From contig JBAYMS010000051.1 of the NCBI GenBank assembly GCA_041663425.1, positions 1 to 10,759 on the forward strand: 10,759 bases of DNA, read 5' to 3'. The notes under the pieces were generated by a model that saw nothing but the letters and a program-made list of their open reading frames with translations, searched no databases and had not been told where the DNA came from. Positions 6,774 to 10,759 of the stretch are shown in pieces. A program made the translations under genes and the position numbers. Each line of letters starts with the position of its first letter. The first letter of the stretch is position 1. This DNA comes from FEN-1322 sp041663425 (GTDB lineage Bacteria; Omnitrophota; Gorgyraeia; 2-01-FULL-45-10).

Positions 6774-7802
6774 ATGACGGCGAAAACCAAAGATATCGCT
6801 AAACTGATAAACGGAGAGCTCGTTGGAAGCGGCGATGTTCTTATAAAGGGTATAAGCGGTGTGAACGAAGCCAGGGAAGGTGACCTGGCTTTTGTTCTCA
6901 ATCCGCAGCGTCCCGAACTTATTACAGCAACAAAGGCAAGTTGTGTTGTGGTGCCTAAAAGTCTTGCCGGGATTTTTGATAAGCCCGTAATAAAAGTTGA
7001 AAATCCTTCGATTGCTTTTTCCAAAATAATAGAATTTATAATGCCCGGCAGGATACCTCACCCCAAAAGTGTTCACACGTCCGCAGTTATAGCTAAAGAT
7101 GCGCATATTGGTAAAAGCGCCGGTATAGGGCCGTATGTTGTGATCGAAAGCGGCGCGTCTATCGGGGAAAACGTATCCGTATATCCTTTCTGTTATATAG
7201 GAAAGAACGTAAAGATAGGAAAAGATTGCATAATCTACCCGAACGTTACTATACGTGAAGAAGTTATTATCGGTAGCGGGGTTATTATTCACCCAGGAAG
7301 CGTTATCGGAAGCGATGGATTTGGTTATGATATCCAAAAAGATGGTACTAAAGTTAAGATACCGCAATTGGGAACGGTTGTGATTGAGGACAATGTCGAG
7401 ATAGGCGCGTGTGTTACCATTGACAGGGCGAGATTTAATAAGACCGTCATAGGTCATGGTTCAAAGATAGATAACCTTGTGCAGATAGCGCATAATGTAT
7501 TGATCGGCCAGGATTGCGTGATAGCAGCGCAATCCGGCATAGCGGGAAGTTCTGAGATAGGTAGAAATGTAGTGTTTGGCGGACAGGTAGGGGTCGCCGA
7601 CCACGTTAAAGTCGGTGATTTTGTCATTGCCGGAGCCAAAACCGGTATACACAAATCCTATCCTGATAAAACTGTATTGTTTGGGTATCCATCAAAGCCT
7701 GCCGATAAAGCACGGGAACAAATAGCGTCGTTAGGGCTTCTTCCTAAATTATTCGAACGAGTCCGTATCCTCGAAGCAAAAATAAAAGAGCTAGAGAAGT
7801 GA
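6774..7802 (+). CDS. lpxD: UDP-3-O-acylglucosamine N-acyltransferase LpxD
   Basis: LpxD performs the third lipid A step, moving a 3-hydroxyacyl chain from ACP to the 2-amino group of UDP-3-O-acyl-glucosamine in the cytoplasm. The 342 residues are normal. The N-terminal uridine-binding domain (1-98) contains GISGVNEAREGDLAFVLNP. A left-handed beta helix (about 100-295) is built from hexapeptide repeats such as AHIGKS, AGIGPY and VKIGKD. Catalytic His240 lies in NLVQIAHNVLIG. GFGYDIQKDGTKVKIPQLG (182-200) is the LpxD-specific signature that separates it from LpxA. The C-terminal helix (about 312-342) fits the usual ACP-contact region. It starts 4 bases after ompH with no clear ribosome site, so it probably depends on coupling. 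Confidence 0.97.
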   Translation: MTAKTKDIAKLINGELVGSGDVLIKGISGVNEAREGDLAFVLNPQRPELITATKASCVVVPKSLAGIFDKPVIKVENPSIAFSKIIEFIMPGRIPHPKSVHTSAVIAKDAHIGKSAGIGPYVVIESGASIGENVSVYPFCYIGKNVKIGKDCIIYPNVTIREEVIIGSGVIIHPGSVIGSDGFGYDIQKDGTKVKIPQLGTVVIEDNVEIGACVTIDRARFNKTVIGHGSKIDNLVQIAHNVLIGQDCVIAAQSGIAGSSEIGRNVVFGGQVGVADHVKVGDFVIAGAKTGIHKSYPDKTVLFGYPSKPADKAREQIASLGLLPKLFERVRILEAKIKELEK

Positions 7803-7834
7803 TCTTTCGGCGCGGCTTATGTCTAACTATGGCC

Positions 7835-7857
7835 TTGCTCAGGATCATGGTGAGCGA
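7835..7857. repeat. Alternative hairpin upstream of lpxC
   Basis: GCTCA (7837-7841) pairs with TGAGC (7851-7855), and TT (7835-7836) extends onto GA (7856-7857) with one T/G wobble. The 9-base loop is 7842-7850. It shares bases 7845-7857 with the start-codon hairpin, so the two folds exclude each other. GCTC also looks like a decayed, inverted copy of the GAGC core, so this may be the remains of a head-to-head repeat pair rather than a regulatory switch. Confidence 0.4.
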
Positions 7858-7870
7858 AGTTGAACCATGA
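7845..7870. repeat. Palindromic element with GAGCGAAGTTGA core, copy 2, covering the lpxC start codon
   Basis: TCATGGT (7845-7851) and ACCATGA (7864-7870) pair perfectly over 7 bases around the core GAGCGAAGTTGA (7852-7863). The core differs from the copy before ompH at one position only, while the stem sequence is mostly different. The right arm contains the lpxC ATG (7867-7869). I see no intrinsic terminator tract after it. Confidence 0.6.
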
Positions 7871-8700
7871 AAAGTCAAAGGACTATAAAAGAACCGGCCA
7901 CGATATCCGGCATAGGGCTTCAGACAGGCTTTAAGGTAAACCTGACTCTCAGACCCGGCCCTGCCAACTCCGGAATAAGTTTTACAAGAACAGATCTTCC
8001 TAATAAACCATCGCTTAATCTTCAGTCGATAAATTTAAATGATTCCTCCTCCGCTGAGCGCAGGACAGCGTTGGGGTTAGGCCCGTTTCAGATACAGACA
8101 ACGGAACATTTGCTTGCCGCTTTGTCCGGACTTATGATTGATAATGTTATAGTTGAAGTCGACAATGTAGAGCTTCCAGGGTTGGACGGCAGCGCCAAAG
8201 GCTTCGCAGAGCTTATAAATAAAGCGGGAACCGTAGACCAATCCGCAGAAAAAAAATATCTTAAGATCGACAAGCCTGTATGGGCCGAGGCGAAAGATAG
8301 CCTGATAATCGTACTGCCCTGCGATGAATTCAAAGTTTCATACACGCTTTCTTATAATAGGCCGGGTTTAGGCACTCAGTTTTACAGTATTAAAGTTAAC
8401 GAAGCTGATTTTATAAATGAGATAGCTCCCGCCAGGACATTTTGTCTGGAAGAGGAAGCCGCTGAACTTTTAAAAAGAGGCTTAGGCAAAGGCGCCGATT
8501 ATAATAATACGCTTGTCATGGGGAAAGACGGCCCGATCAAGACGAGCTTAAGATTTTCCGATGAGCCTGTCAGGCATAAGATACTTGACCTTATAGGAGA
8601 TCTGTATATCTTGGGTCGTCCGATCATAGGCCACGTGGTAGCGATAAAGAGCGGCCATGGTATTAATATGGAACTGGTGAAGAAACTTAAAACATTTTAA
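7867..8700 (+). CDS. lpxC: UDP-3-O-acyl-N-acetylglucosamine deacetylase LpxC
   Basis: LpxC removes the acetyl group from UDP-3-O-acyl-GlcNAc, the committed lipid A step, using zinc. The 277 residues are slightly short against about 305 in E. coli. MKSQRTIKEPATISGIGLQTG matches the family opening (QRT ... G.GLH/QTG). TTEHLLAAL holds Glu80 and zinc ligand His81; VRHKILDLIGDL holds zinc ligands His237 and Asp241; SGHGIN holds His264. PARTFCLEEE (188-197) is the usual ARTF segment. An in-frame TGA two codons upstream (7861-7863) fixes ATG 7867 as the start. No clear ribosome site precedes it, and the ATG sits in a hairpin arm. fabZ follows after 12 bases in the same frame. Confidence 0.97.
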   Translation: MKSQRTIKEPATISGIGLQTGFKVNLTLRPGPANSGISFTRTDLPNKPSLNLQSINLNDSSSAERRTALGLGPFQIQTTEHLLAALSGLMIDNVIVEVDNVELPGLDGSAKGFAELINKAGTVDQSAEKKYLKIDKPVWAEAKDSLIIVLPCDEFKVSYTLSYNRPGLGTQFYSIKVNEADFINEIAPARTFCLEEEAAELLKRGLGKGADYNNTLVMGKDGPIKTSLRFSDEPVRHKILDLIGDLYILGRPIIGHVVAIKSGHGINMELVKKLKTF

Positions 8701-8701
8701 C

Positions 8702-8706
8702 AGGAG
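8702..8706 (+). promoter_or_regulatory. Ribosome binding site that decides the fabZ start
   Basis: AGGAG directly touches an ATG at 8707 but stands 6 bases before the ATG at 8713. The second spacing is workable and the first is not, so 8713 is taken as the fabZ start. Confidence 0.65.
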
Positions 8707-8712
8707 ATGATT

Positions 8713-9183
8713 ATGGGAGCAGAAGAGCTTGCTTTAGCAGGAAAGATACTTGACATAAATACTATTCAGAAAATTTTACCTCACCGTTATCCGTTTTTGC
8801 TGGTTGACAGAATAATCGAAATAAGTGAGAACAGGGTTGTGGGGATAAAGAATGTGACGATAAATGAACCATTTTTTCAGGGTCATTTCCCGGGACATCC
8901 GATCATGCCGGGTGTGCTGATAATGGAAGCCATGGCGCAGGTTGGCGGCTGCGGCGCGTTAAACCTAAAAACTAATCTCGGTAAACTTGCATATTTCCTT
9001 ACCCTGGATAATGCGAAATTCCGTAAACCTGTATTGCCTGGAGATGTTCTTAGGATGGAGATAGATCTTCTTAAAGTGAAGATGGGTGTGATGAAAATAC
9101 ATGGCACGGCCAAAGTTGATAACGAAGTTGTCGCAGAAGCCGACATGATGTTCGCGTTTATAAATCCCGATGGGACAAGATAA
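8713..9183 (+). CDS. fabZ: 3-hydroxyacyl-[acyl-carrier-protein] dehydratase FabZ
   Basis: FabZ dehydrates 3-hydroxyacyl-ACP in fatty acid synthesis and so competes with LpxA and LpxD for the same acyl donors, which explains its place among lpx genes. From ATG 8713 it has 156 residues. LDINTIQKILPHRYPFLLVDRI (14-35) is the classic opening. FFQGHFPGHPIMPGVLIMEAMAQ carries catalytic His58 and Glu72 of the hot-dog fold. It ends with EADMMFAFINPDG. An ATG two codons earlier (8707) is possible but badly spaced. It is in the same frame as lpxC, with one TAA between them; in Bacteroidetes the two are fused. Nothing in the sequence suggests that this stop is read through. Confidence 0.96.
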   Translation: MGAEELALAGKILDINTIQKILPHRYPFLLVDRIIEISENRVVGIKNVTINEPFFQGHFPGHPIMPGVLIMEAMAQVGGCGALNLKTNLGKLAYFLTLDNAKFRKPVLPGDVLRMEIDLLKVKMGVMKIHGTAKVDNEVVAEADMMFAFINPDGTR

Positions 9184-9184
9184 G

Positions 9185-9191
9185 AAAAGGA
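9185..9191 (+). promoter_or_regulatory. Ribosome binding site that decides the lpxI start
   Basis: AAAAGGA lies 5 bases before the ATG at 9197 and just after the fabZ stop. An in-frame ATG at 9170 would overlap fabZ by 14 bases and add nine charged residues ahead of the conserved RIGLVAGEG motif, so 9197 is preferred. Confidence 0.6.
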
Positions 9192-9196
9192 ATGAA

Positions 9197-9997
9197 ATGG
9201 CACGGATAGGACTTGTAGCGGGTGAAGGCAAAATACCCATAGTATTCTCGCGTGTAGCCAAAGATAAAGGCGACACTGTAATAGCCTTTGGTCTTAAAGG
9301 CATCACTTCGCCTGAACTTGAAAAGTGCGTCGACAAGATGCACTGGATCCCATGGGGGAGTCTGCAGAAAGCCCTGCTGCTTCTGGTTACCGAAAGAATA
9401 AAAAAGATCATTATGCTGGGAAAGATCAAAAAAGACATGATCTTTAATACAGCAGAAGATTTAGATCAAGATGCTAAGAAGATGATGGAAAAGATAAAAG
9501 ACAAAAAAGATTATGCCATCCTGAACGCAATTAATGATATCCTCGCAAAATTCGGGGTCGAGGTTCTGGATTCGACGACATATCTGAAGGATCTTATACC
9601 ATCCCGCGGTGTTATTACAAAACGTAAACCATCAGAAGAAGAGATGTCCGATATAAATTACGGTAAAGAAGTAGCTAAGAAATTATCCGGATTTGATATA
9701 GGGCAGACTATAGTTGTTAAAGAAAAGACAGTTATAGCTATCGAGGCTGTGGAAGGCACCGATGAAACTATTGCCCGTTCAGGTAAGTTTGTCAGCGGAT
9801 TTGTAGCGATTAAAGTAGCCCGGCCGGATCAGGATATGAGATTTGATGTTCCATTGGTCGGACTTGATACTATAAAAACTTTGGCTGCTTCGGGCGGCGA
9901 GGTACTTGCTTTGGAAGCAGACAAGACCCTTCTTATAGATAGGGATGAAATTATTAAATTTTCCGACGAGAACGGTATTTCAATAGTAATAATCTGA
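9197..9997 (+). CDS. lpxI: UDP-2,3-diacylglucosamine pyrophosphatase LpxI (DUF1009)
   Basis: LpxI hydrolyses UDP-2,3-diacylglucosamine to lipid X and UMP, the fourth lipid A step; it replaces the unrelated LpxH in many bacteria. From ATG 9197 the protein has 266 residues, close to the family's usual 270-280. It opens ARIGLVAGEGKIPIVFSRVAK, matching the family's IGLIAG.G.LP.... start. The C-terminal domain contains AIEAVEGTDETIARSG (181-196), then RFDVPLVGLDTI (215-226) and LALEADKTLLIDRDEII (237-253), all typical. An Asp in the DVP region may be the catalytic Asp225 of the Caulobacter enzyme, but I have not aligned them. It begins 13 bases after fabZ. Its stop codon abuts the stop of lpxB on the other strand. 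Confidence 0.93.
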   Translation: MARIGLVAGEGKIPIVFSRVAKDKGDTVIAFGLKGITSPELEKCVDKMHWIPWGSLQKALLLLVTERIKKIIMLGKIKKDMIFNTAEDLDQDAKKMMEKIKDKKDYAILNAINDILAKFGVEVLDSTTYLKDLIPSRGVITKRKPSEEEMSDINYGKEVAKKLSGFDIGQTIVVKEKTVIAIEAVEGTDETIARSGKFVSGFVAIKVARPDQDMRFDVPLVGLDTIKTLAASGGEVLALEADKTLLIDRDEIIKFSDENGISIVII

Positions 9998-10759
9998 TTA
10001 AAACATTGAGAGTATGGCCTTGGCCGCGTTCATGCTGGCGCCGGGCAAACCCAAAGAAGATCTTACGCCTGCCAAATCCCGCTTCATGACGTTGAGCTTT
10101 TCCGGATCCGATAATGCTGAAACCACAGTGCCTGAGATTGTCTCCGGAGTGGCGTTGTGTTGCAAAAGTTCTGGGGCGATTTCACGTCCCGCTATAATGT
10201 TAACTATCCCGATAAATGGTATTGTGGCAACGAATTTATATGCTATATAAGTGAGGGCGCTCGCTTTATATACTATTACCAGAGGAGTCCCTATAATAGC
10301 CGTTTCGAGTGTGGCTGTTCCGGAAGCGACTATCGCGAAATCTGCCGCACCAACGATGTTATGAGTATCACCCTCCGCTATCTTTATATCGAGCTCTGAT
10401 GCTCCTATGATATTTTTATACATTTCCATAGGTAGTTCGGGATATTTTGCTATTATAAACTGGGTATTTTTAATACGTTCATTTATCAGTTTGGCAGATT
10501 GCAGCATGGTAAGCAGAAGTGTGTTGATCTCATTGGCACGGGATCCGGGAAGCAGTGCTATTGTAATTTTATTTTTGTTAAGACCGTAAACTTCCAATGT
10601 TTCATTTTTGCTGCGGGAAGTTTTTACGGTATCAAGAAGCGGATGTCCTACAAATTTCACATCAATACCGCATGTCTTGTAAAGGTCTTCTTCAAATTTA
10701 AAGAATACCAGTATCTTAGCGACGCATTTTTTTATAATATTTATCCTGTCGCGTCCCCA
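9998..10759 (-). CDS. lpxB: Lipid-A-disaccharide synthase LpxB, 5' end beyond the window
   Basis: LpxB joins lipid X to UDP-2,3-diacylglucosamine, making the lipid A disaccharide at the inner face of the inner membrane (GT19 family). 253 codons plus the stop are visible on the minus strand, about two thirds of a typical 380 residues. The frame stays open to the window edge, where WGRDRINIIKKCVAKILVFF is readable. This is the family's WAW...R segment, so the GTG at 10660 is not the start. FVGHPLLD, LLPGSRANEI, VASGTATLETAIIGTPLVIVYK, then GIVNIIAGREIAPELLQ are all diagnostic. The N-terminal acceptor half is not visible. The gene converges on lpxI, with stop codons touching. In many genomes lpxB follows lpxI on the same strand, so this orientation is a local rearrangement. 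Confidence 0.95.
   Translation of the reverse strand, partial: WGRDRINIIKKCVAKILVFFKFEEDLYKTCGIDVKFVGHPLLDTVKTSRSKNETLEVYGLNKNKITIALLPGSRANEINTLLLTMLQSAKLINERIKNTQFIIAKYPELPMEMYKNIIGASELDIKIAEGDTHNIVGAADFAIVASGTATLETAIIGTPLVIVYKASALTYIAYKFVATIPFIGIVNIIAGREIAPELLQHNATPETISGTVVSALSDPEKLNVMKRDLAGVRSSLGLPGASMNAAKAILSMF

Noticed and set aside
6672..7457. A 261-codon open frame on the minus strand across ompH and lpxD.
   Set aside because: It runs antisense to two firmly identified genes, has no recognisable domain, and is rich in Tyr/Asn/Phe as expected from reversed codons.
8707..8712. Starting fabZ at the ATG at 8707.
   Set aside because: It touches the AGGAG ribosome site with no spacing, whereas 8713 has a 6-base spacing.
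9170..9196. Starting lpxI at the ATG at 9170, overlapping fabZ.
   Set aside because: The added residues MGQDKKRNE are not part of the family opening, and the AAAAGGA site fits 9197.
10016..10027. GGCC-TT-GGCC just past the lpxI stop as a terminator hairpin.
   Set aside because: A 2-base loop is too small, no T tract follows, and the bases encode the conserved end of LpxB.
1..10759. CRISPR array, tRNA or rRNA genes, insertion sequence, prophage or defence genes.
   Set aside because: I saw no spaced direct repeats, no tRNA-like or rRNA sequence, and no transposase, integrase or nuclease frame. The window is fully packed with housekeeping genes.

Overview
This window is a dense, almost gap-free stretch of bacterial housekeeping genes. 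They cover translation, replication and outer-membrane biogenesis. Thirteen genes are visible: two are cut by the window edges (rplY at the left, lpxB at the right) and eleven are complete. All run on the + strand except lpxB. A BamA barrel, an OmpH/Skp chaperone and lipid A enzymes show a diderm, LPS-making bacterium. Moderate-to-low GC, frequent ATA isoleucine codons and the gene order fit an uncultured diderm lineage such as Omnitrophota (former OP3) or a neighbouring phylum. That placement is a low-confidence guess from impression, not a phylogeny.

Layout. Positions 1-819 hold the 3' end of rplY (L25) and pth. A candidate sigma70-type promoter (841-869) precedes the conserved cluster rpsF-ssb-rpsR-rplI-dnaB (900-3842). 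The dnaB stop overlaps the bamA start (ATGA), so the replication cluster runs straight into an envelope cluster: bamA, ompH, lpxD, lpxC, fabZ, lpxI (3839-9997). lpxB then lies on the opposite strand and ends exactly where lpxI ends.

How the genes work together. Pth recycles peptidyl-tRNA; S6, S18, L9 and L25 are ribosomal proteins; SSB and DnaB act at the replication fork. BamA inserts outer-membrane proteins that Skp-type chaperones such as OmpH carry across the periplasm. LpxC, LpxD, LpxI and LpxB are steps 2, 3, 4 and 5 of the Raetz lipid A pathway. FabZ competes with that pathway for 3-hydroxyacyl-ACP. LpxA, the first step, is not encoded here, although it commonly sits next to fabZ.

I see no new enzymatic or defence system. 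The least ordinary signals are non-coding or architectural. Two intergenic palindromes share a 12-nt core (GAGCGAAGTYGA) inside unrelated but perfectly paired stems, and one of them contains the lpxC start codon. lpxC and fabZ lie in one frame, separated by a single stop. lpxA is absent from its usual slot. lpxI and lpxB converge with no base between their stop codons. No gene-free stretch exceeds 100 bases.
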